Shown one piece after another: positions 14,902 to 24,294 of a stretch of 64,000 bases of DNA; within the stretch, counting starts at the first letter, position 1; every line of letters begins with the position of its first letter. Below the pieces are notes generated by a model that worked only from the letters and a program-made list of their open reading frames with translations, searched no databases and was not told the DNA's origin. The DNA comes from Candidatus Magasanikbacteria bacterium RIFOXYC2_FULL_42_28 (GTDB taxonomy: Bacteria > Patescibacteria > ABY1 > Magasanikbacterales > GWA2-37-8). Where the stretch lies: contig MFQZ01000001.1 of the NCBI GenBank assembly GCA_001784435.1, positions 124,001 to 188,000 of the forward strand, read 5' to 3'. The position numbers and the translations under genes were made by a program.

Positions 14902-17118
14902 TTAGAGCGCGTTCAAAGCGGAGCGGGTGCCTGGGCCAACGAAGCCCGGGAACGGTTTCAAGTCGCGGTCTTTTTGGAATTTGACCACGGCGGCTTTGGT
15001 GGCCGGACCAAAGTTACCATTCGGGGTAACCGTGAAGTATCCCAAGTCCTTTAATTTCTGTTGTAAGGCCTTGACCGCGGCGCTATTATTGCCAGGATAC
15101 AAATTGGTACTAAATACATACCCGGTTGTAACCGACGCGGGCGCTACCGTCGCCGGAGCAGGAGTAGAAACAGGAGCAGAACCGCTACCTAAAGCAGATC
15201 TGGTAGCCGAATCCAACTTTCCGCTGGCCGTAAGGCCATTGGCTTTCTGATAAGCGATTAAGGCATTTTTGGTAACATTGCCAAAGTAATTGGTAATGGT
15301 CGGATAAACAAAGTGACCGGAATCTTTTAATGCTTTTTGTAATTCACGGACTTCATTGCCGACTGAACCGACGCCCAAATTTTTGGTAAAGTTATATGAT
15401 ACTGATGCCGTCGGAGCGGGCGTGCTGGCCACGAAACCGCTGTTTAAAACCGCTCGGGTAGCCGAATCCAACTGTCCGCTAGTCGTAAGGCCATTGGCTT
15501 GTTGATAAGCGATTAGCGCGTTTTTGGTAACATTGCCAAAGTAGCCGGTAATGGTCGGGTAAGTGAAGTGGCCGGAATCTTTTAATGCTTTTTGTAATTC
15601 GCGGACTTCTGTGCCGACCGAACCGACAACTAAATTCTTGGTAAAGTTATAGGAAATGACCGGCACTACTGGGGTGGTTACAACAACTGACGGCGCCACA
15701 ACTTCTGCTGGCGTGGTGGCAGGAACCGCAGGTGTAACAACCGGAACCGGGGTTACAACTACTGGAGTGGGGACAACAACTATCGGAGTTACTGACGGAC
15801 TCGGACTGCCTCCTCCGCCACTTCCTCCGCCACCACAAGCGGCGGTTGTGCCACTAACAGAAGAGGCCCAGTCGGTTTCCACACCGTCACCGTTGCGCCC
15901 CTTCGCTCTGAATGTATAAGCGGTGGCACAAGATAAGCCGGTGGATGAGAATGATGCCGTACTGACCCAACCAGAATTAGTGCCGGCAGTAGTATTTTCA
16001 GCGTAATCCGTAGTAGCCGGACTGGACCAAGTCGCGGTAAGATGATTGTTGTCGTTTACAGTAATAGCAAGAGTGGTCGGAACCGATGTTAAAGTATATG
16101 AATTTAAAGCCGCACTGTAAGCCGCGGTGGACACACCATCAGCGTTCCGTCCTAATACTTTAATGGTGTGAGCAGTGTTCGTGGCTAAACCAGTCGTGGT
16201 AGTGGCACTGCCACCGCCTAATTGAGCATAGGTAAGCCAAGCGGTTGAAGACGCGCCCCAGGTGCCACCAACTTGTAAGGCGACATCTTGAGCAGAGTCA
16301 TATACCAAGTAGGTGGTAGCGGCGTTGTCAGCTCCAAGGGTAATAGTTAAGGTGGTAGCAGCGGTGGAAGTGACGGCGACGGGGGTGTTGGGGGTGGCGG
16401 CGAGGGTATATGAACTGGCCGATGAACTGTAGGCAGTATTTATTCCCTGTCCGTTTCTGGCTAAAACCTTAATAGTATGAGCAGTATTAGTTGCCACACC
16501 GGTCGTGGTAGTAGCGGAACCGGCGCCAAGTTGGGAATAGGTCAACCAGCCGGTTGATGACGCACCCCAAGTACCGTCCGCCTGAATGGCCACATCCTGC
16601 ACTGAATCGTAAACCAAAAAAGTAGTGCTAGCCGTGGTTGGGTTAGTGGCGGCATCTATTGTAACATTTAAAGTGGTCGCGCCCGTACTCGTTACTGTCG
16701 GCGTGCCAGGTGGCGTAGCCAAAGTAAAGCCGGCCACCAAAGTGGTGGTTGCCGGATCGCCGGTGCCACCGGTCGCAATCACTTGAAACCAATAAAGAGT
16801 ATTGGTGGCCAAATCGGTAACAGCAAAAGAATCAGTTGTCGTGGCAATTGACGAACTAACTGTTGTTGGGTAGGTTGCACCATCAGTTGACTGCAATATA
16901 GTGTAAGTTGCTTCATCCCCGGCCAAAGCGCCGTTGGTCCAATGCAAAGTCATACCAACAGTGGTGGTGGTATCGGAGAAAAGAGCCGTTACCGGATCAT
17001 TGGCCGCGGAAGCAGTTTGTATTCCTAAAAATAAAAAAGCGAAAGCGAATAATATCGCCACCGTAAAAACCGGCAAATTAAAAAGCCAATTTTGTTTCCA
17101 TCCTTTTGAAAACAACAT
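14902..17118 (-). CDS. Secreted FN3-repeat protein with three peptidoglycan-binding domains
   Basis: The 738-residue protein has a signal peptide (cleavage likely after 'GIQTASA', about residue 38). Four fibronectin-III-like modules cover about 41-425; two of them share the block 'DTWGASST-WLTY-QLG' almost exactly, so they are a recent duplication. A Gly/Ser hinge and a Pro/Val/Thr linker (about 426-492) lead to three PG_binding_1 domains: the first two nearly identical ('GSVG-EVRELQKALKDSGHF') and a third, 'AVKALQQKLKDLGYF' (about 667-738). It should bind cell-wall peptidoglycan by its C-terminus and display FN3 modules. No catalytic domain is visible. It lies next to the S-layer gene and is likely part of the same envelope. 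Confidence 0.85.
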   Translation of the reverse strand: MLFSKGWKQNWLFNLPVFTVAILFAFAFLFLGIQTASAANDPVTALFSDTTTTVGMTLHWTNGALAGDEATYTILQSTDGATYPTTVSSSIATTTDSFAVTDLATNTLYWFQVIATGGTGDPATTTLVAGFTLATPPGTPTVTSTGATTLNVTIDAATNPTTASTTFLVYDSVQDVAIQADGTWGASSTGWLTYSQLGAGSATTTTGVATNTAHTIKVLARNGQGINTAYSSSASSYTLAATPNTPVAVTSTAATTLTITLGADNAATTYLVYDSAQDVALQVGGTWGASSTAWLTYAQLGGGSATTTTGLATNTAHTIKVLGRNADGVSTAAYSAALNSYTLTSVPTTLAITVNDNNHLTATWSSPATTDYAENTTAGTNSGWVSTASFSSTGLSCATAYTFRAKGRNGDGVETDWASSVSGTTAACGGGGSGGGGSPSPSVTPIVVVPTPVVVTPVPVVTPAVPATTPAEVVAPSVVVTTPVVPVISYNFTKNLVVGSVGTEVRELQKALKDSGHFTYPTITGYFGNVTKNALIAYQQANGLTTSGQLDSATRAVLNSGFVASTPAPTASVSYNFTKNLGVGSVGNEVRELQKALKDSGHFVYPTITNYFGNVTKNALIAYQKANGLTASGKLDSATRSALGSGSAPVSTPAPATVAPASVTTGYVFSTNLYPGNNSAAVKALQQKLKDLGYFTVTPNGNFGPATKAAVVKFQKDRDLKPFPGFVGPGTRSALNAL

Positions 17119-17131
17119 AAATTTTAAATTA

Positions 17132-17162
17132 TCCGCCAGAGGCGGACCCGCCTTGGGCGGGA
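17132..17162. repeat. Small GC palindrome pair
   Basis: TCCGCCAGAGGCGGA followed directly by CCCGCCTTGGGCGGG, two 6-bp-stem hairpins. The same type recurs at 46204-46234. Confidence 0.7.
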
Positions 17163-17193
17163 AGATTTTGATAAAATGGATTCATCTTTAAAT

Positions 17194-17202
17194 AGTATAC
17201 CA
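17194..17202 (-). promoter_or_regulatory. Extended -10 promoter for the FN3/peptidoglycan-binding gene
   Basis: Minus strand TGG-TATACT (-10 at 17199-17194) with no good -35. It lies about 75 nt upstream of the start codon at 17118. Confidence 0.5.
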
Positions 17203-17288
17203 CATTTTTGCAAATAAAAAAAATCGTCAAGTCAAACCTGTGGATAACTTTTTTAAAATAACTTTTTATCACACCGCAAAAAAACAAA

Positions 17289-17318
17289 ACCCCCTCTGCT
17301 TTTTACAGCAGAGGGGGT
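17289..17318 (-). terminator. Strong terminator of the S-layer gene
   Basis: Perfect 12-bp stem ACCCCCTCTGCT/AGCAGAGGGGGT with a 6-nt loop, followed on the minus strand by TTTTGTTTTTTTG. It lies 46 nt after the S-layer stop. Confidence 0.95.
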
Positions 17319-17364
17319 GCGAAAGTAACTAAATTACTTTCCAGCAACTAACAACTAAACTGTT

Positions 17365-20300
17365 TTAGTTATTGGTCTTTGATACCTTGACGCCATCAAC
17401 ATTCTCAAGTGAGAGGAACAATGCGCTAAACGGATTAGAGCTGTCGCCGTCCTTCCAGTCAATGTTGTTATTGACATCGTCTTCGGTAGAGGTATCACCA
17501 TCGGTATAAGTACCCTTGATATCATCAAGGTTAAACTGGAACCAATTGGTGAAGTTCGTGGTCGCGCTAACCCCGTTAACTGTCGCCTTAACCACATAAT
17601 AAGCGATAGTGCCAGGATCAATCAAGTAATCGTTGGCTAACACTCCGGATAAAGCAGTGGTTGAGGCCAAACCAGCGGAAGCACCGGTGCTGTTCAGGTT
17701 GGAAATATCCAAACTGCCAGCCGGGTCCGAACCGCCAATCTTTTGAATGGTTACACCGCTCAAAGAAGTGCTGGCGAATTTGTCAACATCAAATCTAACA
17801 CCAGTCAAGTTGAGTTTCAACGGGTTACCATTGTCCGGGTCGTTGTTAAGACCGACGCTGTCAACCGTGACAGCCAAGATGCCGGCGACATATTCACCGG
17901 TACCGGCTAACACCGGATCAACTTTGTAAGTGCAGTTGTTGCCAGCGGCATCACAGCCATAGCTGCTTAACAACTGAACATTGCTGATCTTAGTGCCGGA
18001 AACCACAAATTTCTTGGTGCTCGTGGTCATGTCAAGTTCGCCGGCCTCATCGTAAGTGTCATCGTTGTCTTCATCAAATACGATATCGCCGGCGGAAACT
18101 GTCGCATCATCGGAAATAACGTAAGTGAAGCCAGAGCGAACGCCTTCGGCGGCCACAGAACTGGCAGTACTGGTGGTAACCTTGAACGAGAACACATCGT
18201 GGGTGCGGGCAGTGCCACCAGCCAAATCATTCATCGGGTTGGTATTCACATAGATATACCAATATTCCGTGCCTTGTTCTACGACTTCATTAATGTCATC
18301 GTAAAACACCACGCTACTCGCATCCATGGTCTGACAAGAAATCAAGTTAGCGGCTAAAACTACCTGCTCGCGATATAGACAGACAGAAGCGGCGCTTCTC
18401 TCTTCACCGGAATCAGTCGCGTTAGTCAATTTCAAATCCTTAACCTTAATATTCTCGTCATCGGCCTTTAATTTCAATTTACCGGCCCAGAAAGAAGTGC
18501 CGGCCAAGACAACGCTGTCTTTGTTGAAACCGGTGTCAGTGCTTCTCATCTGGAGGTAAAGCTTGCCTTTGTCCACCAAAGTAACTTGGCGTCCGCCGAC
18601 AGTTAAGAAGTCATTGTCAGCGTCATCTAAATCATCAGTGCCTGCGGCAGATCCGGAACTGACAGTAGGACTGCTATTATCAGCGGCCTTGGAAGTGATG
18701 TAATCAAGCTTCAATTGATTAATCAAACCATTGGTATCAGTCAAGGTGCTGGCAACAGTACCTTTAACCACAAAAGTCGCTTTGTTAGTCGGACCATTAT
18801 TCACGGTGAAGTCCAAACTGTCAAAAGACAGCGCGTCACCGGAAGCAGATGTACTGGAAGTCATCTGGGAGTTGGTCAATATTTGCTGCGCGGCATAAGA
18901 GCCATCAGCATTTACCAAGTAAAAACCAACTTGTGTCCAATGACCGGAAGCAAAGGCGACATTGGAGTTGAAATTCACATAAGACACCTTGATGTTAGAG
19001 GCCTGGGCTTCCAAAGTGCCTTTATACAAGATAACATCAGCATCGTTCACGGTAGCTGTGCCGCTATTCAAAGTAGCACCCTCAACTCTTAATGTCGGGG
19101 TCTTAACGGTAACGAGCATGCCGGTGAAACTGCCAATGGAGAAATTGCTGACAGTATCGCCTTCCGGAACTGTTTCCGCGACCACATTGGTTGTATTAAC
19201 GGTGGCAGAAACCTTATAACTATCGCCGTTGCCGATTCCGTTCGGCAGATCACCGCGCATAGTAAAGGTGCGGGTTGTGCCGGCGGTCAAATAGATTTCA
19301 TCGCTGAATGTCCAAGTTTCGTCATCGGCATCAGTATCGCCACCAGCGGTCATGGTACCAGAATAAGCGCCACCGGCCGCATCAACCAACTCAAAGCTGT
19401 CAACATCCAAAGTATCAGCCGCAGTAGCGTTACCTTCGGTTTCATCCACGGTCAAGATCAAACTGGTAATCTTGATATCAGTGGAACCAGCACCCAAAGA
19501 AAGCGTACCAAAGACGACATCAGTAACGTCATCAATGGTTTCCAAGGTGGTACCGGTATAAGCGACGTTCAGTTCAGCGCCACTAATAGTAATAATGGCA
19601 CCTTCGGCCGCCGCATTATACTGATCATTATGAATCACCAAATTAGTGCCATAAGTAGAGCCCATCACCACTAAATCAGTGGTGTTTTCCAAAACAAATT
19701 CCAAAGTATTGGCATTACCTTTCACAATATCGCCAACTACTTTAAAGACCTCGTTCTGACTCTTTTTAATGGTAACCGGGGTGTTAAGCACAAAAGCAAC
19801 TTTGTCGCTTGCCATGCTTACCGGACCGGCCAATTTCGTAGCACCTTGATAAAGATAAAGATTGGCTACGTCAGTATCACTGGCATTGCTGGTAGCCGCT
19901 TTGTTCTTTAAGGTGATGCTATTAAACACGCCGTCTTCCGTGCTGGATACATTTAATTTGAATTCAGCCAAATTAACGGCATTGACACCAATTTTCTTAG
20001 TAGCGGCTGTGCCCATATTGGTGATACTTAAAGCACCAACCGCCACGTCCACACCGGTCATTTCATTACCGTAAACAGCAGAAACAGCAGTGCCATTTAC
20101 AGCCAAAATACCAAGTGAGTTATAGGTGCCAGCAGTATCCAATTTGGCTACTACGGTCAATTCCTTGTTAGTGCCATTGGTTACTTTCAAACCAGTCGGG
20201 ATGTTATACACCAATGTTTCAGAGTTAGAATCCCAAGAGGTCATTGAGCTACCCAGTTTGGTCGCGCCGTCATATAAGGTGACAGAAGCGATATCGCCTT

Positions 20301-21264
20301 TCGCGCCCAAACCCTTGCGGCCGATTTTCACGGAAGAAACCGTGTAATCGCCGTTAGTGGCTTTTAAGATAAATTTACCGAAGACAACATTGTCAATATT
20401 AATGACAACATTGCCACCGGCTGGGGTGTTAGCGGAAATGCTAACTTCCAAATTGCCGTTTACTACGACCGGCGGAACAACCGGCGCACTTTCCACCGCC
20501 ACACCATGATCAGTAAACATATCTTCCTGGGCGTTCAAAGCAGTGCCCATGGAATATGCGGCAGTGCTCGACAAAGCCAACACATTTTTGGTTTGAAATT
20601 TGTTCGCGGCGAAACCGGTGTCGGTTACTTCGCGTAATTTCATACCAGCGTCCACATAGTAGGTCTTACCACCATTGGACACAAGCATACCTTCGGTCGG
20701 AGTGGCTTCGGTCAATTCACCGGCAACTTTGTTGGAACCGGTGTTGTAATAACCCCAGTCCGCATCAGAAACAACTACCAATCTCTTGTATTGATTATAA
20801 CCATTTTTGCTACTAAGCAAAGTGGCATAATCCGCGCCATACAAGGCCTTGGCCGCGCCATCAGAAATTTGTTGTAATTTCTTGCCTGGCAACACGACAT
20901 AATTAATGGACGGAGCGCTTACTTCGCGTACGATAAATGTGCCACTGCGAGGCAATACCGCGCCAGCTGGGTCCAAATCTGCCAAGCAGGCATCGGATAC
21001 AGTAGTAAATGTATAAGCATTGTCAGCGGTCCAAGATTTGTATACATCACCGTGCGGGAAATAGGTGCGTGAGGTCAAATTGGTGCCTACAACCCAGATA
21101 CCAGGGCCACCGGCCTTGATCATCTGACCAGCGGCTAAAGCCGGGCAATCAGCGGCTTGAGCGACAGACGGCACCAAGGCCGCGACGCCCAAAGACCACA
21201 TGATGGTCGTAACGACAACGCTAACGGTAAAAGCTTTCTTAGTTAATTTTAATACGTTGTTCAT
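17365..21264 (-). CDS. Surface-layer (S-layer) protein
   Basis: From ATG 21264 the product has 1299 residues. A signal peptide (1-37) ends 'ALVPSVAQA'. The next about 130 residues contain 'MIKAGGPGIWVVGTNL', 'SRTYFPHGDVYKSW' and 'GKKLQQISDGAAKALYG', matching the N-terminal domain common to Patescibacteria surface proteins (K-x-xVYYVGxDGKRYVFPN-like). The rest is acidic, rich in Thr/Ser/Val/Asp and poor in Cys, with repeated beta-sandwich segments. I read it as the major S-layer protein. An in-frame upstream extension to 21414 is rejected because it translates a family-A repeat. It has a long untranslated leader and a strong terminator, as expected for an abundant protein. The neighbouring peptidoglycan-binding and DUF5667/sigma genes fit an envelope role. 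Confidence 0.85.
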   Translation of the reverse strand: MNNVLKLTKKAFTVSVVVTTIMWSLGVAALVPSVAQAADCPALAAGQMIKAGGPGIWVVGTNLTSRTYFPHGDVYKSWTADNAYTFTTVSDACLADLDPAGAVLPRSGTFIVREVSAPSINYVVLPGKKLQQISDGAAKALYGADYATLLSSKNGYNQYKRLVVVSDADWGYYNTGSNKVAGELTEATPTEGMLVSNGGKTYYVDAGMKLREVTDTGFAANKFQTKNVLALSSTAAYSMGTALNAQEDMFTDHGVAVESAPVVPPVVVNGNLEVSISANTPAGGNVVINIDNVVFGKFILKATNGDYTVSSVKIGRKGLGAKGDIASVTLYDGATKLGSSMTSWDSNSETLVYNIPTGLKVTNGTNKELTVVAKLDTAGTYNSLGILAVNGTAVSAVYGNEMTGVDVAVGALSITNMGTAATKKIGVNAVNLAEFKLNVSSTEDGVFNSITLKNKAATSNASDTDVANLYLYQGATKLAGPVSMASDKVAFVLNTPVTIKKSQNEVFKVVGDIVKGNANTLEFVLENTTDLVVMGSTYGTNLVIHNDQYNAAAEGAIITISGAELNVAYTGTTLETIDDVTDVVFGTLSLGAGSTDIKITSLILTVDETEGNATAADTLDVDSFELVDAAGGAYSGTMTAGGDTDADDETWTFSDEIYLTAGTTRTFTMRGDLPNGIGNGDSYKVSATVNTTNVVAETVPEGDTVSNFSIGSFTGMLVTVKTPTLRVEGATLNSGTATVNDADVILYKGTLEAQASNIKVSYVNFNSNVAFASGHWTQVGFYLVNADGSYAAQQILTNSQMTSSTSASGDALSFDSLDFTVNNGPTNKATFVVKGTVASTLTDTNGLINQLKLDYITSKAADNSSPTVSSGSAAGTDDLDDADNDFLTVGGRQVTLVDKGKLYLQMRSTDTGFNKDSVVLAGTSFWAGKLKLKADDENIKVKDLKLTNATDSGEERSAASVCLYREQVVLAANLISCQTMDASSVVFYDDINEVVEQGTEYWYIYVNTNPMNDLAGGTARTHDVFSFKVTTSTASSVAAEGVRSGFTYVISDDATVSAGDIVFDEDNDDTYDEAGELDMTTSTKKFVVSGTKISNVQLLSSYGCDAAGNNCTYKVDPVLAGTGEYVAGILAVTVDSVGLNNDPDNGNPLKLNLTGVRFDVDKFASTSLSGVTIQKIGGSDPAGSLDISNLNSTGASAGLASTTALSGVLANDYLIDPGTIAYYVVKATVNGVSATTNFTNWFQFNLDDIKGTYTDGDTSTEDDVNNNIDWKDGDSSNPFSALFLSLENVDGVKVSKTNN

Positions 21265-21353
21265 AATATAATTAAGTATTCCATAAATTTTGCGCGCGCT
21301 CCGAAAGGAACTCGTCAAAATATTATGGAAGTGAGGCGACCACGCGAACCCCC

Positions 21354-21384
21354 GACAGAGATCCCGATTTACATCGGGATGACA
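21354..21384. repeat. Family A half copy
   Basis: GACAGAGATCCCGATT...ATCGGGATGACAG with a CCCGAT/ATCGGG stem. It lies in the S-layer leader region. Confidence 0.75.
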
Positions 21385-21551
21385 GTTGGGTGTCCGGAAT
21401 GGGCAACCTCGCACAAAGATCCGTGCGAGCTCTTATGAGCCCTCGACTTTTGCAAAGATCGTGATAAACAATGTTTCTCTCTCCCCGAGTATGACAGTGA
21501 TAAATTAATATTATCTGATGTCATACTTGGGAAAAAAATAACAGATTTATT

Positions 21552-21617
21552 CAATGTCAAATTTCCAATTTCCAATGTCAAATCAAATCTAAATTTCAAA
21601 TTTCTTAATGTCAAATG
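21552..21617. repeat. Family B half element
   Basis: Begins AATGTCAAATTTCCAATTTC. It is the reverse complement of the half at 21746-21799, so the two form an interrupted palindrome around the region upstream of the S-layer gene. Confidence 0.8.
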
Positions 21618-21745
21618 CTATTGACTGTTTAATTAACTACTAAATATTTTTGAAAAGATCAAGGTTAATTCGTGAGCTTCTTTGTATAATATTCTACATT
21701 GTAATATAAACTGTGGCTCTGATACAACCAATACTCTTAACCAAT

Positions 21746-21799
21746 TGTCATTTTGATTTTGACATTGATTTAACATTGGAAATTGGAAATTTGACATTT
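21746..21799. repeat. Family B half element (inverted)
   Basis: Ends CATTGGAAATTGGAAATTTG. It lies directly after the 3' end of the DUF5667 gene (stop at 21809). Confidence 0.8.
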
Positions 21800-21808
21800 C
21801 ACCTCTTA

Positions 21809-23128
21809 TCACTTCTTATTCACTGTCGTCGTTACTATTACTTGTACTTGTACTTTTGGCGTCGCCGTCGCGGTGCTCGTAGAAACAATCACTTGGATTG
21901 GTGTCGTGGAAGCAGTCGCCAAAATCGGCGCTACTTCTTTGACCACACTGGCCACCGGCAAAACCGTTTGCACTTTAGCCATTGCCTCATCATTTATCTT
22001 TTCCACGGCGCTGGCCGCCACGGTCGCTTCTTTTATTTTATCCACCGCGCCGGAAAATTCGCCTTTGGCCAATAAATCTTGACCCTCGGTAATTTTTTGA
22101 TCAGTAACCACTTTGGCTTCATCAGATTTTACCACCGCTTCTTTGGTAGTATCAGCCATTGCCGAAATTTTATCGGATAATTCTTTGGTGCTGGTATTGA
22201 CGGCCGGCGCTTTGGTCGCTTCTTTAGCTTCTACCTTGGCCGCGTCCACAACCGCTTGGGTCGCGTCAATCGTTAATTTAGTGGCGTCGGATTCGGTAGC
22301 CATAGTCGCGAGCGTCGTGCTGATTTCTTGTTTCAACTCGGCGACCGACACGCTGGTATCACCTTCCAAATGTTTAGCAACCATCACTTCTACCGCTTTC
22401 ACACTCGCATCTTTGACCATATCTTTGGCTTCAGAAACCTGCTTGGCCATCGCGTCATTGGCCATCGAATCAGTGGAAGACGTGGCTACGGCCGCGAGCA
22501 AATCGGTTTTTACTTCTTGTAAAACATTTTTGATTTGTTCAGCATCTTGCTTAACATCTTTAATAACACTGGCGGACACACCATCGGATTTTATTTCTTC
22601 TAAATTGGCGTTAACATTCTTAATTTCTTGTTTTAAATCATTCACCACTTGAGTAACCTTTTCATTTTTCTTCGGATCAGTCCCTTTCACAATTTGCTTA
22701 GCTTCGGAGGCGCGTCGTTTGGCAAATTCACTGTGTAATTTGGTCTCGGTGGTTTTCGCGCCCACGACCGAAGCCACGGTTACTTGCGTTTTTTCCGCCA
22801 CGCGTTTGGCCGAATACAACCAATCGCCCGGCAAAGTGTTATAGGCCGCATCCACGGTGGTAATCCAACCGGAGGTCGCCACCATCGTAACAATCAAAAG
22901 CACGGCCATCGGACGCATTACATTATATACTAATGGTTTGGGAAAAAATATCGCGAGTCCGGTCCAGATGTTATTGATATGATAAGTTGACTGTTTTACA
23001 CCCAGGTCAACGGTGGTGTTGCGAATTTGGGATAACAAAATCTCGCGGTTGCTTTTCAACCACTCCGCGCGCGGCTTCGCCGAGCCGTGTTTCAATTGTT
23101 TGAGTTTTTGGATAAGATCGCGAGACAT
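21809..23128 (-). CDS. DUF5667 membrane protein (likely partner of the ECF sigma factor)
   Basis: The 439-residue protein has a cytoplasmic N-terminus of about 70 residues ('LIQKLKQLKHGSAKPRAEWL'), one membrane helix (about 72-92) and then 'LPGDWLYSAKRVAEKTQ' and 'LHSEFAKRRASEAKQIV', the DUF5667 signature. The remaining about 300 residues are Ala/Lys/Val/Asp-rich helices, probably an extended exported coiled coil. DUF5667 proteins commonly sit next to sigma-70 family genes, and the N-terminal segment could act as an anti-sigma domain (inference). It is 140 bp downstream of the sigma gene and in the same direction. Confidence 0.75.
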   Translation of the reverse strand: MSRDLIQKLKQLKHGSAKPRAEWLKSNREILLSQIRNTTVDLGVKQSTYHINNIWTGLAIFFPKPLVYNVMRPMAVLLIVTMVATSGWITTVDAAYNTLPGDWLYSAKRVAEKTQVTVASVVGAKTTETKLHSEFAKRRASEAKQIVKGTDPKKNEKVTQVVNDLKQEIKNVNANLEEIKSDGVSASVIKDVKQDAEQIKNVLQEVKTDLLAAVATSSTDSMANDAMAKQVSEAKDMVKDASVKAVEVMVAKHLEGDTSVSVAELKQEISTTLATMATESDATKLTIDATQAVVDAAKVEAKEATKAPAVNTSTKELSDKISAMADTTKEAVVKSDEAKVVTDQKITEGQDLLAKGEFSGAVDKIKEATVAASAVEKINDEAMAKVQTVLPVASVVKEVAPILATASTTPIQVIVSTSTATATPKVQVQVIVTTTVNKK

Positions 23129-23137
23129 ATGGTGATA

Positions 23138-23268
23138 ATTTCAAAATCCAAATTTCTCGCCCTGCGGGAGACCACCCGAAGGGTGGCAATTTCAAATTAA
23201 GTTCAAATATCAATTTTGTAATTTGGATTTTGGATTTGATTTGACATTGGATATTGGAAATTTGACAT
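23138..23268. repeat. Family B element with inner hairpin
   Basis: AT-rich inverted repeat (CAAAATCCAAATTT...AAATTTGACATT) carrying an inner segment GCCCTGCGGGAG-ACCACCCGAAGGGTGG. The inner segment is the exact reverse complement of one in the element at 24730-24860. It fills the gap between the sigma gene and the DUF5667 gene. Confidence 0.85.
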
Positions 23269-23820
23269 TTATAACTCCACAATCTCTTTTAACTTTTTTA
23301 AGGCGCGGTGCAAAGTTACTCTAACCGCTATTTTTCCTTTGCCGGTAATTTCCGCTATTTCTTCCATTCGCAACTCGTCAACGTAACGGAGAGTAATCAC
23401 CTCTTGATATTCTTGTTTTAATTTTTTGATCGCTTGAATAATTTGTCGACCGTCTACTTGATCGCGCAATTCTTCATACCACTTTCCCCCATCACCCAAA
23501 TCATCCGACAGCTCACCACTCGTTTGGTTCGTGGAATTTTTTTGACGGTAATAATCAACAATACAATTTCTAGCGATGCGATAAAGCAAACCGCTAAAAC
23601 TTTTCACTTCTTCGTCGCGATGCGAGTTAATGTAATTCCAAGTTTTTAAAAATGACTCGGAAACAATATCTTCGGCATCGGCCTGACCACCAACTTTGAA
23701 AAAAACAAATCGATAAATTCGTTCCGAGTATAAATCATAAAGAGCGGCGAAGGCATCGGGGTCGCGTTTGGTCTGAAGCCGGAACAGCAGTAATTTTTCA
23801 TTCCAATTGCCTAACACCAT
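23269..23820 (-). CDS. ECF-type RNA polymerase sigma factor
   Basis: From ATG 23820 the product has 183 residues. Region 2 is 'DAFAALYDLYSERIYRFVFF' then 'GQADAEDIVSESFLKTW'; region 4 is 'LKQEYQEVITLRYVDELRME' then 'IAEITGKGKIAVRVTLHRAL'. Both are typical of extracytoplasmic-function sigma factors. A longer start at 23913 adds unrelated hydrophobic sequence over the promoter and is rejected. It likely directs transcription of envelope genes. The following DUF5667 membrane gene is the probable regulator. Confidence 0.88.
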   Translation of the reverse strand: MVLGNWNEKLLLFRLQTKRDPDAFAALYDLYSERIYRFVFFKVGGQADAEDIVSESFLKTWNYINSHRDEEVKSFSGLLYRIARNCIVDYYRQKNSTNQTSGELSDDLGDGGKWYEELRDQVDGRQIIQAIKKLKQEYQEVITLRYVDELRMEEIAEITGKGKIAVRVTLHRALKKLKEIVEL

Positions 23821-23884
23821 AGTAGACGTTAAAAGTAAGAAAATGTTACACCTAACTAAAAACGCGCCGTTTAAGCGTGGTATC

Positions 23885-23913
23885 ATAATAACAGGAATAT
23901 TGGAAAAAGGCAA
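23885..23913 (-). promoter_or_regulatory. Promoter of the sigma factor gene
   Basis: Minus-strand TTGCCT (23913-23908), 17-bp spacer, TATTAT (23890-23885) preceded by TGT (extended -10). The leader is about 58 nt. Confidence 0.6.
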
Positions 23914-23927
23914 TGGAGGGGTGGTGA

Positions 23928-24044
23928 AATGTCAAATTTCCAATTTCCAATGTCAAATCAAATCCAAAGCTCAAATGACAAATTGGACATTTTGATTTTG
24001 AAATTTGACATTGATTTGACATTGGAAATTTGGATTTTGACATT
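23928..24044. repeat. Family B element
   Basis: Near-palindrome starting AAATGTCAAATTTCCAATTT and ending TTTGGATTTTGACATT. It lies between the sigma promoter and the operator cluster. Confidence 0.85.
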
Positions 24045-24055
24045 AATCGCCACCT

Positions 24056-24084
24056 GTTTGTATACGCTTGTGTAATCAAACTTT
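24056..24084. promoter_or_regulatory. 29-bp operator-like repeat, copy 1
   Basis: Begins GTTTGTATACGCTTGTGTAA and ends TCAAACTTT. By eye it is identical to copy 3 at 24293-24321, with an imperfect dyad built on GTTTG..TAC / GTA..CAAAC. Confidence 0.8.
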
Positions 24085-24132
24085 ATTTGGCAAAATTACT
24101 TGGCTAATATAAGATAAAATAAATTGGTTTAA

Positions 24133-24164
24133 AAAGTTTGATTACACAAGCGTAATCAAACTTT
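24133..24164. promoter_or_regulatory. Operator-like palindrome, copy 2
   Basis: Perfect inverted repeat with 13-bp arms AAAGTTTGATTAC / GTAATCAAACTTT around ACAAGC. It is a symmetrised version of copies 1 and 3. A weak minus-strand promoter (TTTAAA, 16 bp, TATATT at 24111-24106) lies between copies 1 and 2. Confidence 0.8.
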
Positions 24165-24174
24165 CACTTTTTTT

Positions 24175-24246
24175 GTCATTGCGAGGCCTTTAGGCCGTGG
24201 CAATCTATTGTCTTGCGAGAGATTGCTTCGCTACGCTCGCAATGAC
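24175..24246. repeat. Palindromic repeat with GTCATTGCGAG termini
   Basis: Terminal inverted repeats GTCATTGCGAG/CTCGCAATGAC enclose smaller hairpins (GGCCTTTAGGCC; AGATTGC...). It is related to family A in termini and size and lies just upstream of the HTH promoter. Confidence 0.75.
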
Positions 24247-24265
24247 AGGTTAGACATCGCCCATC

Positions 24266-24294
24266 TTGACAAAAATGCCAAAATGTGCTATAGT
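24266..24294 (+). promoter_or_regulatory. Promoter of the 123-residue HTH gene
   Basis: TTGACA (24266-24271), 17-bp spacer, TATAGT (24289-24294). The predicted start (about 24301) lies inside operator copy 3. Confidence 0.85.

Larger units (their letters stand above)
21265..21808. other. Long non-coding region upstream of the S-layer gene
   Basis: About 540 bp with no convincing gene. On the minus strand it holds a hairpin CTCGCAC/GTGCGAG, a GTATGACA/TGTCATAC hairpin, one family-A half copy (21354-21384), and two family-B halves in inverted orientation (21552-21617 and 21746-21799) bracketing a 128-bp AT-rich segment. I could not pick a confident promoter; a long, structured S-layer mRNA leader is likely (inference). 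Confidence 0.6.

Noticed and set aside
21265..21414. N-terminal extension of the S-layer protein
   Set aside because: It encodes a family-A repeat and lies before a typical signal peptide starting at 21264.
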